DNA of 45,495 nt from Arachnia propionica (GCF_003932785.1 NZ_RQYT01000021.1:1-45495), one strand, 5' to 3'; shown: positions 33,496 to 41,641, counted from the first letter of the stretch. Notes: generated by a model from the letters alone, not told the origin. Program-made: numbers and translations.

Positions 33496-34209
33496 TCAGG
33501 CGTGGGCGGGGCCCCGCAGCGCCTCGACGAGCTCCCAGCCCGCCACGCGGGGCGGTCGGTCCGTCCACAGCGGCCCTGGTTCCTCCTCGAGCGCTGTCCC
33601 GAGCATCCCCAGGTAGGCGTGCCGTGGCACCTCCAGCGACCCCAGGGACGCCAGGTGTGGGGTCTGCCACTGCACGTCGAGGAGCTCGACACCGGCGGCC
33701 CGCAGGTCGACGACGAGCCTCATGAGCGCCACCTTGGAGGCGTCCCGGCCGAGCTCCGGATGGTGGAACATCGACTCGCCGGCGAACAGCCCGGCGATCC
33801 GGACCCCGTAGAGCCCCCCGACGAGCCGTCCCTCGTCGTCCCACGTCTCGACGCTGTGCGCGTACCCGGCCTGCTGGAGCGCGGTGTAGGCGAACGAGAT
33901 CCGCTCGTCGATCCAGCCGTGGGGGCGGGCCGGGTCGGCGCAGGCGGCCAGCACCTCGGGGAAGGCGCGGTTCACCGTCGTCGAGTAGCGGGACGCCGAC
34001 TTCCGCAGCGATCGCGGCACCCGCAACCGGTCGAGGGGCAGGATGGCCCTCGACATCGGGGACCACCACCCCATCCACGCCTCGAACGGCATCGGGAAGA
34101 CACCGCACTGATAGGCGACGAGGGCCAGGGCAGGGTCGAACTCGTCGCTGTAGCCGATGAGGTCCCCCCTGGGCCACTGCTGTGGGGCTCCGAACACGGA
34201 TTCGAGCAC
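33496..34209 (-). CDS. aat: Leucyl/phenylalanyl-tRNA--protein transferase
   Basis: Aat adds Leu or Phe from aminoacyl-tRNA to proteins with N-terminal Arg or Lys, marking them for ClpS-ClpAP/ClpCP degradation. The 237-residue protein shows the family blocks YQCGVFPMPFE, WWSPMSRAILPL, HGWIDERISFAYTALQQAGYAHSVETW, GGLYGVRIAGLFAGESMFH and LDVQWQTPHLASLG. The start is GTG; AAGACT lies six bases upstream, a weak leaderless signal. No clpS or clpA is in the window. Confidence 0.93.
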   Translation of the reverse strand: MLESVFGAPQQWPRGDLIGYSDEFDPALALVAYQCGVFPMPFEAWMGWWSPMSRAILPLDRLRVPRSLRKSASRYSTTVNRAFPEVLAACADPARPHGWIDERISFAYTALQQAGYAHSVETWDDEGRLVGGLYGVRIAGLFAGESMFHHPELGRDASKVALMRLVVDLRAAGVELLDVQWQTPHLASLGSLEVPRHAYLGMLGTALEEEPGPLWTDRPPRVAGWELVEALRGPAHA

Positions 34210-34305
34210 GGGGCAAGTCTTGCAGGTCCCGGGGCCTCGCGGGGCCCGTTCCCTGACCCTTCCCTGAACCGTCCCCGAACCCCGTTGGTCGGCGGCCCCG
34301 GCTGT

Positions 34306-34324
34306 GTCACCCTAGAGGGGTGAC
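34306..34324. promoter_or_regulatory. Inverted repeat enclosing the start codon of the EcsC-like gene
   Basis: GTCACCC-TAGAG-GGGTGAC has perfect 7-bp arms, and the GTG start (34320-34322) lies in the right arm. It could be an operator over a leaderless start or an RNA hairpin limiting initiation. Confidence 0.4.
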
Positions 34325-35000
34325 CGGGAACAACGACGCGCTGGAACTGGCGGACGGCCTGACCGCCGATGTCTTCCACCAGGTGCTGGAGATCGCCATC
34401 GAGGGCAGGGGGAAACTGCCGGGGGCCAGGAAGGCGGCCCGCAGTGTCCTGGAACGCACCCGCGACCCGGAGGCGGCCGTGAAATGGGTGGCGAACCAGC
34501 ACGTCGTCATGGCCAGCGGGCAGGGCTTCGCGACGAACTGGGGCGGGTTCCTGCTGTCCCTGGTGACGATCCCCGCGAACCTCGCCGCCAGCATCTTCGT
34601 CCAGGCCCGGGCGGTCGCCGCGATCGCCCACCTGCGGGGCTACGAGCTGTCCGATCCGCGGGTCCGCACCGCGATCCTCATGGTGATGCTCGGCCCGAGC
34701 GCCTCCGGTCGGCTCATCGAGTCCGGCGAGTTGCCGACCTCCCCCGCCGCCGTCGCGACGGCACCCGCCTTCGACGCGAAGCTCGACGAACGCGTCTCCC
34801 GGGCCCTGTTCGAGAACGCGATGAACCAGGTGGGCGGAAAACGGCTCGGGGTGTTCATCGGCAAGCGCATCCCATTCGTCGGCGGTGGGGTCGGCGCGGT
34901 CGTCGACGGCTGGTCCACGGCTGCGATCGTGCGTCACGCCATGCGGGAGTTCATCTCCAGGCGCCCGCGGATCACCCCTTACGCCGAGGTGGTCGAGTAG
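34320..35000 (+). CDS. EcsC-like family protein
   Basis: The 226-residue protein resembles the EcsC family: helical, with hydrophobic but not strongly transmembrane stretches (SLVTIPANLAASIFVQARAVAAIAHLRGY, GKRIPFVGGGVGAVVDGW). The final IP..G..VGA..D motif is typical of EcsC C-termini. EcsC's role is unclear; it is linked to ABC exporter function in Bacillus, but no EcsAB is here. It starts with GTG inside a palindrome, and its last 22 nt overlap the convergent alr. Confidence 0.72.
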   Translation: MTGNNDALELADGLTADVFHQVLEIAIEGRGKLPGARKAARSVLERTRDPEAAVKWVANQHVVMASGQGFATNWGGFLLSLVTIPANLAASIFVQARAVAAIAHLRGYELSDPRVRTAILMVMLGPSASGRLIESGELPTSPAAVATAPAFDAKLDERVSRALFENAMNQVGGKRLGVFIGKRIPFVGGGVGAVVDGWSTAAIVRHAMREFISRRPRITPYAEVVE

Positions 35001-36103
35001 GTCCTGGGCACCCGAGCGGTGATGAGGCACATCGTCTCGTAGGTGATGGTGCCCATGAGGTCGGCGACCTCCTCCACCGTGATCCGCTCACCCCCCTGTG
35101 CCCCGATGAGGACCACCTCGTCGCCCACCTCGACGGCGGGCTCGGTGGGGCCGAGGTCGATCATGGTCTGGTCCATGCAGACCCGTCCGACGATCGCGCG
35201 GGACCGGCCGCCCACGAGCATCCGGCCCCGGTTGCTGAGGAGCCGCGAGTAACCGTCGCCGTAGCCGACGGGGACCGTCCCCACCCAGGTGTCGACGGGG
35301 GCGGTCCAGGTGCGGCCGTAGCCGACGGTCTCACCCGCCCGGACGCGTTTGAGGAAGGACAGCCGCGAGGTCCAGCGCGCTGCGGGGGTGAGTCCCTGCC
35401 ATGGGGTCGAGAGGTCGGCGCGACACCCGTAGGCCATGATTCCGGGCCTGACGAGGGTGGTGCCGGTGAGGTCATGGCCGAGGATGGCCCCGGAGTTCCC
35501 CGCATGCACCCATGGCACCTCCCCCACCTCACCCCGGATGTCGTCGGTGATGGCCAGGAAGCGACGCAGCTGGGAGCGGGTGAACTCCTCACCGTCGGGC
35601 GTGTCGGAGACGGGTAGGTGGGTGAACACCCCGTCGAGGCGAAGATTCGTCGCCCGGGCGACGGCGCGGGCGGTCCCGACGGCGGCGTCGGGTTCGGCAC
35701 CCACCCTACGCATCCCGGTGTCCACTTTAAGGTGGACACGCGCAGTGGTCCCCACCTCCCGTGCGGCCTCGTCGAGGAGTGCGATCTCCCGGGTCGTGGC
35801 GACGGCGAGGGTGAGGTCGAGGGTGACGGCGCGGGCCATGTCCTCGGGCAGGACGGGGGACAGTTTGAGGATGGGGGCGGTGACCCCCGCGGCCCGCAGC
35901 ATCTCCCCCTCCGAGACGTCGGCAACCCCCAGCCACTGGGCGCTGTCGTGCTCCGTGACGTGCCTGGCCACCGCCACCAGACCGTGTCCGTAGGCGTTGG
36001 CCTTGACGGGCAGGAGGACGGCCCTCCCGGGGTGGAGGCGACGCACCAGCGCGAGGTTGGCATCGATCGCCGAGAGGTCGACGTGGAGGGTGGTGGGCGT
36101 CAT
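34979..36103 (-). CDS. alr: Alanine racemase
   Basis: Alr makes D-alanine for peptidoglycan. The 374-residue PLP enzyme has the cofactor lysine in PVKANAYGHG (Lys34) and the catalytic tyrosine in TVGYGRTW (Tyr262), with VHLKVDTGMRRVG, GVFTHLPVSD and GRVCMDQTMIDLG. The length is normal. The longest frame runs 429 nt further upstream into the Q/W-rich gene on the other strand and is not real; the ATG used begins the family N-terminus TTLHVDLSAID. Confidence 0.95.
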   Translation of the reverse strand: MTPTTLHVDLSAIDANLALVRRLHPGRAVLLPVKANAYGHGLVAVARHVTEHDSAQWLGVADVSEGEMLRAAGVTAPILKLSPVLPEDMARAVTLDLTLAVATTREIALLDEAAREVGTTARVHLKVDTGMRRVGAEPDAAVGTARAVARATNLRLDGVFTHLPVSDTPDGEEFTRSQLRRFLAITDDIRGEVGEVPWVHAGNSGAILGHDLTGTTLVRPGIMAYGCRADLSTPWQGLTPAARWTSRLSFLKRVRAGETVGYGRTWTAPVDTWVGTVPVGYGDGYSRLLSNRGRMLVGGRSRAIVGRVCMDQTMIDLGPTEPAVEVGDEVVLIGAQGGERITVEEVADLMGTITYETMCLITARVPRTYSTTSA

Positions 36104-36156
36104 GGGTCCATCCTTGCGCACTCCGAGAGATGGCCGTGGGTCGAGCCGACGGATGG

Positions 36157-36162
36157 CACAAT
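36157..36162 (+). promoter_or_regulatory. -10-like box CACAAT before the DUF4282-like gene
   Basis: CACAAT lies 7 nt before the ATG, the same hexamer as at 3874. Confidence 0.4.
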
Positions 36163-36169
36163 GTGACGC

Positions 36170-37009
36170 ATGTCCAACAACCAGTGGAACGGCGCCCAGG
36201 ATTGGAACGCCCAGCCCCAGCAGAACAACGCCCAGGAATGGGGCGCGCAGCCGACCCAGGATTGGAACGCGCAGCCCCAGCAGAACAACGCCCAGGAATG
36301 GGGCGCGCAGCCGACCCAGCAGCAGGACTGGGGACAGCCCTCCCAGGACTGGAACGCCCAGCAGTCCCCCCAGCCCACCTCTGACGACTGGACGACGGTC
36401 GCCACCCCGCAGAACGAGCAGCCCGCGGCGTCGCCGCAGAGCGCCTCGGGCGAGTGGAACGTCGAGCAGCCCGTCCCCGCCACCGAGCAGACCACGTGGA
36501 CCGGGGCCGTCCAGTCCTCCGCACCCGAGCACTCCTCCCAGAACACCTGGGGCCAGCAGCAGGACTGGAACACCCAGCCCGCACAGCAGCCCCAGCAGGA
36601 CTGGAACGCCCAGCCGGCCCAGCAGCCCCAGCAGGACTGGAGCCAGCAGCAGCCCCCGCAGCAGCAGTGGGGCCAGCAGGCCGCCTACGGCGCCCCGCAG
36701 CAGCAGTGGGGCCAGCAGCCGATGGCCGTCCCCGGTCAGCCGAACTTCTTCGCGGCCCTGTTCGACTTCAAGCTCAACAACCGGGTCGTGCCGTCCGGTG
36801 CCAGCACCGCGTTCCTCATCGTGTTCATCGCGCTGGCCGCACGCCTCGTCTTCGGTCTGGTGGCGGCGTTCAGCGAGTACAACTCCGGCCTCACAATCGC
36901 TGGGGTCTTCGTTGCCCTGGCCGAGTTCGTGGCGCTGACGATCGCGGCCCGCGTCCTCATCGAGGGCGTCGCCACGCTGGTCAAGCGCTCCGAGTCCGAC
37001 AAGGAGTGA
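36170..37009 (+). CDS. Gln/Trp-rich repeat protein with DUF4282-like membrane domain
   Basis: The 279-residue protein has a low-complexity head (1 to about 190) made of Q, N, P, A and W: repeats such as QDWNAQPQQNNAQEWGAQPT occur twice in tandem, then QDWNAQPAQQPQ variants. The tail is a DUF4282-like domain (NFFAALFDFKLNNRVVPSGAS) with two membrane spans (about 207-231 and 236-261). A W-Q head joined to a small membrane domain could mediate self-assembly at the membrane; no function is known. The gene is followed by a strong terminator. Confidence 0.78.
   Translation: MSNNQWNGAQDWNAQPQQNNAQEWGAQPTQDWNAQPQQNNAQEWGAQPTQQQDWGQPSQDWNAQQSPQPTSDDWTTVATPQNEQPAASPQSASGEWNVEQPVPATEQTTWTGAVQSSAPEHSSQNTWGQQQDWNTQPAQQPQQDWNAQPAQQPQQDWSQQQPPQQQWGQQAAYGAPQQQWGQQPMAVPGQPNFFAALFDFKLNNRVVPSGASTAFLIVFIALAARLVFGLVAAFSEYNSGLTIAGVFVALAEFVALTIAARVLIEGVATLVKRSESDKE
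36197..36316. repeat. 60-nt tandem duplication inside the Q/W-rich head
   Basis: 36197-36256 and 36257-36316 are 59 of 60 identical (C to G at 36271), encoding the same 20 residues twice with no amino-acid difference. It is a recent in-frame expansion likely to vary in copy number between strains. Confidence 0.9.
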
Positions 37010-37027
37010 CCGCAGGCCCCAACCGCG

Positions 37028-37063
37028 AGGGGTCCCGCCGATCCGGCGGGGCCCCTTTCCTTA
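37028..37063 (+). terminator. Rho-independent terminator after the DUF4282-like gene
   Basis: AGGGGTCCCGCCG pairs with CGGCGGGGCCCCT across a 3-nt loop (one T-G wobble), followed by TTTCCTT. It lies 19 nt after the stop codon. Confidence 0.8.
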
Positions 37064-37166
37064 TCCCGGAACCGCCCGGGTCGCGACGTGGGCGGGGTCG
37101 TCCGTGGGCTGCCCGTCGCCCTCGTCGTCCACCCCCACGACGCCACCACACAGCGCCCCCACCGAG

Positions 37167-37237
37167 CACGAACCGCCGCTCTGCTTCCACGAGACGACGC
37201 TTGAAACGTTTCAAGCGAAGCAGGGCGGCGGTTCGTG
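37167..37237. repeat. Family A palindromic intergenic repeat, copy 4 (best preserved)
   Basis: The 71-bp copy has 21-bp arms (37167-37187 and 37217-37237) with 20 of 21 pairs and a perfect 20-bp inner palindrome CGCTTGAAACGTTTCAAGCG (37198-37217). It lies between convergent genes, about 100 bp after the terminator. Confidence 0.88.
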
Positions 37238-37260
37238 ACCGCACCTGTCCGCGCGCCCGC

Positions 37261-38688
37261 TCAGAACAGCAACGCCAGGGCCGGTTCAGCGAGGATCTCG
37301 GCGACGTCGTGGAGGAAGCGCGAGCCCTGCTCCCCGTCGATGATCCGGTGGTCGAAGGCGATGGAGAGGGTGGTCACCCACCGCGGCACGACCTGTTCCA
37401 CCCCGCCCTGGCTGACCACCCACGGGCGCCGCTGGATGGCCCCCATGCAGAAGATGGCCGACTCGTCGCCGTTGATGATCGGCGTGCCACCATCCACCCC
37501 GAACACCCCGACGTTGGTGATCGTGAAGGTGCCTCCGGCATAGTCGGCGGGCTGGAGCTTGCCCTCCCGGGACACCGCGACGAGCTGGTTGATGGCCCCG
37601 CAGAGCTCCAGCAGGCTGAGTTCCTGGGCGGCCTTGATGTTCGGCACCATGAGCCCCCGCGGGGTCGCCGCGGCTATCCCGAGGTTGACGTCACCGTGGA
37701 AGACGATCTCCCCCGTCTCGTCGTCCCACGACGTGTTGAGTTCGGGGTTGCGCCCCAGGGCGAGGCAGATGGCCTTGGCGTAGACGAGCAGCGGCGAGAT
37801 CCGCAGCCCCGCGAACTCACGTCTCCCCTTGAGGGTCTCGACGAAGTCCATCGTGCCGGTGACGTCGACGGTGATCCACTCGGTGACGTGGACGTGGGTG
37901 GACACCGACCGAACCATCGCCTCGGCGGTGACCTTCCGCACCCCCTTGATGGGGACGCGCCGCTCACCCCGCCCGGACCGACGCGCCTGGTCCATCCCCT
38001 CCGGACCGTGGTCGCCGAAGCTCGCCGCGTCGTTGAGGACCGTCCCGCTGCGAGGCTCCTGCTGGAACGCCCACGCCGCCTTGACGTCGTCGCGGGTGAC
38101 GGTGCCGCCGATGCCGGTGCCCACCACCTGCCGGATGTCGACGCCGAGGTCCTTCGCGAACTGCCTCACGGGCGGCTTGGCCCGCACCCCGTCGGGGCCG
38201 CTGGCCAGGACGAGGGCGGATTCGACGGGGGCCTCCCCCGCCTCGGGCAGCGGGTCGCCGACGGGGGCCGCCCGGACCGGTTCGGCCGGGGCGACGTCGT
38301 CGGGGCGGCGGGAGGGCTGGTGGGGTTCGTAGACGGCCTCCACCGCGTCGCGGATCCCCCGCCCCTCCCCGCCGACGGCGGCTCGGCGGCGCCGACGGGT
38401 GCGCGGGGCCTCGTCGTCGGCGGGGCCGTAGCCGACGAGGGTCGCCTCGGTGCCGTCCTCGATCTCGATGATCCCGGAGCCGACGTCGACGGTGGTTCCC
38501 TCCGCGACGAGCAGCGCCGTGACGGTGCCCGCCCAGGGGGAGGGAAGTTCGACGAGGGATTTCGCGGTCTCGATCTCGACGAGCACGTCGTTGACCTCGA
38601 CCTCCTGGCCGACGGTGACCCGCCAGGCGACGATCTCCGCCTCGGTGAGGCCCTCACCCACGTCGGGGAGCAGGAATGTGCGTTTCAT
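37261..38688 (-). CDS. pdhC: 2-oxoacid dehydrogenase E2 component, dihydrolipoyl acyltransferase
   Basis: This is the core of a pyruvate or branched-chain 2-oxoacid dehydrogenase complex. The 475-residue protein has one lipoyl domain (ETAKSLVELPSPW, lipoyl Lys43), a Pro/Arg/Ala-rich linker, and a peripheral-subunit-binding domain (PPVRQFAKDLGVDIRQVVGTGIGGTVTRDDV). The catalytic domain ends with SIAFDHRIIDG (His447). The single lipoyl domain and the E1 alpha/beta partners suggest the branched-chain type as in Rv2495c, but this cannot be fixed by sequence reading. AGGAGA precedes the ATG. No E3 gene is in the window. Confidence 0.9.
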   Translation of the reverse strand: MKRTFLLPDVGEGLTEAEIVAWRVTVGQEVEVNDVLVEIETAKSLVELPSPWAGTVTALLVAEGTTVDVGSGIIEIEDGTEATLVGYGPADDEAPRTRRRRRAAVGGEGRGIRDAVEAVYEPHQPSRRPDDVAPAEPVRAAPVGDPLPEAGEAPVESALVLASGPDGVRAKPPVRQFAKDLGVDIRQVVGTGIGGTVTRDDVKAAWAFQQEPRSGTVLNDAASFGDHGPEGMDQARRSGRGERRVPIKGVRKVTAEAMVRSVSTHVHVTEWITVDVTGTMDFVETLKGRREFAGLRISPLLVYAKAICLALGRNPELNTSWDDETGEIVFHGDVNLGIAAATPRGLMVPNIKAAQELSLLELCGAINQLVAVSREGKLQPADYAGGTFTITNVGVFGVDGGTPIINGDESAIFCMGAIQRRPWVVSQGGVEQVVPRWVTTLSIAFDHRIIDGEQGSRFLHDVAEILAEPALALLF

Positions 38689-38709
38689 GGGTGTCTCCTG
38701 TGCTCGGGG

Positions 38710-39687
38710 TCAGTGCTGCAGTGACCGGTCGACCGCGTCGAGGATCCGGTCCACGCCGGGCAGGAACTCCTGCTCCAGACGGGCGGGCGGGTAGGGCATG
38801 TCATACCCGGTGACCCGCAGGACCGGGGCCTCCATCTCGTAGAAGAGGTGCTCGTGGAGGTGGGCGGCGATCTCCGCGCCGAGGCCGAGGGTGCGGGATG
38901 CCTCGTGGACGACGACGGCGCGTCGGGTCCGTCGCACGGAGGCGGTGAGGCTCACCCAGTCGATGGGGGCGAGGGAGCGCAGGTCGATGACCTCCAGCTG
39001 GGTGCCCTCCTGCTCGGCGACGGCGGCCGCGTCGAGGCAGGTCCGCACCATGGGCCCCCACGCGATGAGGGTGGCACGGTCGCCGGAGCGCACCACCTCC
39101 GCCTGGTGGAGCGGGCTGGGGCGACGCTCGGCCGCGACGGTGCCGCGGCTGTGGTAGCGGCGCTTGGGTTCGAGGAAGATGACGGGGTCGGGGCTGGCGA
39201 TGGCCTGCTGGATCATCCAGTACCCGTCGTGAGGGGTGGCCGGGGAGACCACCTTCAGCCCCGGGGTGTGACAGAAATAGGCCTCGGGGGATTCGGAGTG
39301 GTGCTCGACGGCGCCGATCCCGCCGCCGTAGGGGATGCGGATGACCATGGGCATGGTCTGCCGTCCGGCGGTGCGGAAGTGGAGCTTGGCGACCTGGGTG
39401 ACGATCTGATCGAAGGCCGGGTAGACGAACCCGTCGAACTGGATCTCGACGACGGGTCGGTAGCCGCGCAGGGTGAGGCCGACGGCGGTGCCGACGATCC
39501 CGGATTCGGCGAGTGGGGAGTCGATGACCCGGTTGGGGCCGAACTCGGCCTGGAGGCCCTCGGTGATCCGGAACACTCCCCCGAGCCGCCCGATGTCCTC
39601 CCCCGCGAGGAGGACCTTGGGGTCGGCCTGGAGGGCGCGGCGCAGGCCCGCGTTGATGGCCTTCGCGAGCGTGAGTTCCTGGCTCAT
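38710..39687 (-). CDS. pdhB: 2-oxoacid dehydrogenase E1 component, beta subunit
   Basis: The 325-residue subunit joins the alpha subunit to bind thiamine diphosphate at the interface. It shows the family blocks VLLAGEDIGRLGGVFRITEGL, DSPLAESGIVGTAVGL, IRIPYGGGIGAVEHHSESPEAYFCHTPGLKVVSPATP, VIDLRSLAPIDW and VVVHEASRTLG. AGGAGGAAGC precedes the ATG, which overlaps the E1 alpha stop as ATGA. It is separated from E2 by 21 nt. Confidence 0.93.
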   Translation of the reverse strand: MSQELTLAKAINAGLRRALQADPKVLLAGEDIGRLGGVFRITEGLQAEFGPNRVIDSPLAESGIVGTAVGLTLRGYRPVVEIQFDGFVYPAFDQIVTQVAKLHFRTAGRQTMPMVIRIPYGGGIGAVEHHSESPEAYFCHTPGLKVVSPATPHDGYWMIQQAIASPDPVIFLEPKRRYHSRGTVAAERRPSPLHQAEVVRSGDRATLIAWGPMVRTCLDAAAVAEQEGTQLEVIDLRSLAPIDWVSLTASVRRTRRAVVVHEASRTLGLGAEIAAHLHEHLFYEMEAPVLRVTGYDMPYPPARLEQEFLPGVDRILDAVDRSLQH

Positions 39688-40763
39688 GCTTCCTCCTGAG
39701 CGACCCAGTCGGCGTACTCGCGGCGCTGGGTCTCGAGCGCGACGGTGTTCTCGGCATGGACGTTGTCGAAGAGTTCGTCGAAGGTGAGGTCCTGCAGCGT
39801 CGGGATGGCGGCGCGGATCTCGACCCCGAACTGGCGGGACTCCTCGTCGAGCGCGGCCAGCCAGGCGTCGTCGATGGCTCCCTCCTGGCGCAGGTGGGCG
39901 GTGAGTCGGGCGATGGGGTCGCGTCCGGCCCAGCTGCGGGTCTCCTCGTCGGCCCGGTACTTGGTGGGGTCGTCGGAGGTGGTGTGGGCTCCCATGCGGT
40001 AGGTGAAGGCCTCGATGAAGGTGGGGCCGTCGCCGCGGTGCGCCCGGTCGAGGGCCCAGCGGGTGACGGCGTGGACGGCGAGCACGTCGTTGCCGTCGAC
40101 CCGGATGCCGGGGAAGCCGAAGCCGTGGGCCCGCTGGTAGAGGGGGATGCGGGACTGGAGGGCGATGGGTTCGGAGATGGCCCACTGGTTGTTCTGGCAG
40201 AAGAAGACGACCGGGGCGTTGTAGCTGGCGGCGAAGACGTAGGCCTCGTTGACGTCACCCTGGGAGCTGGCGCCGTCGCCGTGGTAGGCGATGGCTGCGG
40301 CATTGGGACTCTCGGTGTTGCCGACGAGTCCGTCGAGTTGGAGCCCCATGGCGTAGCCGGTGGCATGGAGGGTCTGGGCGCCGATGATGATCTGGTAGTT
40401 CTTGAAGCGTTCGAGTCCTTCCCAGGCCCCGGAGTCCGAGCCCCGGAACAGGGCCAGCACCTGGGTCCATGGCAGGCCGAGGGTGATCAGGGCGGCGTGC
40501 TCGCGATAGGTGGGGAAGACGACGTCGAGGTCGCCGAGGGCGCGGGCGGAGGCGACCTGCGCGGCTTCCTGGCCGAGGACGGGCGGCCAGAGCCCCAGTT
40601 CGCCGTGACGCTGCAGGGCGGTCGCCTCGGTGTCGAACCGCCTGGCCAGGACCATGTCGCGCAGCCAGGTGCGGAGGTCATCGACGCTGGCCTCGCAGTG
40701 GAACCGGTCGTGGTCGATGCGCCTCCCCTCGGGGGTCAGCAGTTGCACCATCTCGTCGGACAT
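39684..40763 (-). CDS. pdhA: 2-oxoacid dehydrogenase E1 component, alpha subunit
   Basis: The 359-residue subunit binds thiamine diphosphate through the GDG...NN motif (YHGDGASSQGDVNEA to FFCQNNQWAIS). It also has the phosphorylation-loop-like YRMGAHTTSDDPTKYR. It resembles Rv2497c-type BkdA/PdhA proteins, for which both pyruvate and branched-chain substrates have been proposed. First gene of a three-gene operon. GGGAG precedes the ATG, and two adjacent palindromes lie 18-48 nt upstream. Confidence 0.92.
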   Translation of the reverse strand: MSDEMVQLLTPEGRRIDHDRFHCEASVDDLRTWLRDMVLARRFDTEATALQRHGELGLWPPVLGQEAAQVASARALGDLDVVFPTYREHAALITLGLPWTQVLALFRGSDSGAWEGLERFKNYQIIIGAQTLHATGYAMGLQLDGLVGNTESPNAAAIAYHGDGASSQGDVNEAYVFAASYNAPVVFFCQNNQWAISEPIALQSRIPLYQRAHGFGFPGIRVDGNDVLAVHAVTRWALDRAHRGDGPTFIEAFTYRMGAHTTSDDPTKYRADEETRSWAGRDPIARLTAHLRQEGAIDDAWLAALDEESRQFGVEIRAAIPTLQDLTFDELFDNVHAENTVALETQRREYADWVAQEEA

Positions 40764-40781
40764 CGTTCTCCCATCGCCTGC

Positions 40782-40811
40782 CTACGCTTCCGTAGCCTAC
40801 GCGAGCGTAGG
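40782..40811. promoter_or_regulatory. Two adjacent palindromes upstream of the 2-oxoacid dehydrogenase operon
   Basis: CTACG-cttc-CGTAG (40782-40795) and CCTACG-cgag-CGTAGG (40796-40811) have the same half-site and 4-nt spacer, with centres 15 bp apart. This looks like a tandem operator for a dimeric regulator, placed just before the ribosome site of the E1 alpha gene. Confidence 0.55.
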
Positions 40812-41130
40812 TAGCGTGGCGGGTTGCTGAACCCCACAACATCCCGCGGCAGATTTGTTGGACCCCCGCCACACCGCCCCGACGACCCGGACCGGCTCGG
40901 CGTCGTCCTTCTGGCCGAAGGGGGCACGCCTGTCGGGTTCCGGTGTCGTCGTCGGCTCGGGCCCGGGCCCTGACGGCGGTCGCGCGCTGACAAGGCTGAA
41001 CGGCCACCCTCCCCGGACGGTGGGCTCGCGGGCCGGGTCGAGGTTCCGCGCGGCAGGGGCCACGGTCGTCACCGTTTCGCGTGGGTGGCACTCCATAAAC
41101 TTCGCGAGAAGTCGTTGGGAGGGAATGGGC
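40812..41130. other. Noncoding region upstream of the 2-oxoacid dehydrogenase operon
   Basis: No supported gene is visible in these 319 bases. It should contain the operon's promoter and that of the truncated ORF on the plus strand (GGGAGGGA lies before its ATG). I recognise no repeat or RNA. Confidence 0.4.
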
Positions 41131-41331
41131 ATGACCGAGTGGCGGATTGATCCTGCTGGCGTCAAGGGCGTGGTGGCGCAGACCCGAGGCGCCTCGGAGG
41201 AGTTGGGGGCGGCCTTGGCCCCGGAGAGTTTCGACTCCCCGCTGGGGAAGCTCAAGTGGTGCCCCCACCCGGAAGGCCTGACCCATGACCGTCGAGAAAG
41301 TGATGGTCACCCCGGCCGAGCCGACCTATGA
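41131..41331 (+). pseudogene. Truncated ESX/T7SS-partner-like ORF
   Basis: The first 37 residues (MTEWRIDPAGVKGVVAQTRG, then ASEELGAAL) look like the N-terminus of small WXG100-like, DUF6507-type proteins that accompany secreted toxins in actinobacteria. After ESFDSPLGKLK the frame loses this character and runs 47 nt into the next gene. In another frame, the bases just before that gene's ATG end with TGA at 41279-41281, as if the end of a different ORF had been joined here. I read this as a deletion remnant. Confidence 0.5.
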
Positions 41332-41614
41332 GAAGATCTGGACGGCGTTCGCCGCGTTCGTCCCGGACGGGGGTGTGCTCTCCGACGGCTTCCCCGTCTC
41401 GCTGATCTCCGGCAAGGATGAGCTGTGGCTCAACCTCCACGCCCCCCGCCCCCTCGACGACGACCGGGACGCCCGTCCCCTCCTCGTCGATCCCCCCACA
41501 CGCATCGCGTGGTGGACCGACGTCATCATCCCCGACTGGAATGCCGAACCCGGCCTGCTCATCATGAAGCTGCTGGCCGACTATCTCGACGGCTCCCTCC
41601 ACGACCGGGCCTGA
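41285..41614 (+). CDS. Hypothetical protein, possible orphan immunity-type gene
   Basis: The 109-residue acidic protein has no signal peptide or membrane span. It shows mixed alpha/beta content with VSLISGKDELWLNLHAP, TRIAWWTDVIIPDW and LLIMKLLADYLDG. I recognise no family. GGAAGG lies eight bases before the ATG. Its small size, acidity and place behind a truncated ESX-partner-like ORF fit an immunity protein left after toxin loss, but this is inference. It is convergent with the Abi_2 gene. Confidence 0.6.
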   Translation: MTVEKVMVTPAEPTYEKIWTAFAAFVPDGGVLSDGFPVSLISGKDELWLNLHAPRPLDDDRDARPLLVDPPTRIAWWTDVIIPDWNAEPGLLIMKLLADYLDGSLHDRA

Positions 41615-41641
41615 CCCGAGGGGCTCGGAAGGGGCAGGGTG

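Noticed and set aside
40855-41130. N-terminal extension of the truncated ESX-partner-like ORF
   Set aside because: The upstream frame is low-complexity, while GGGAGGGA lies just before the ATG at 41131.
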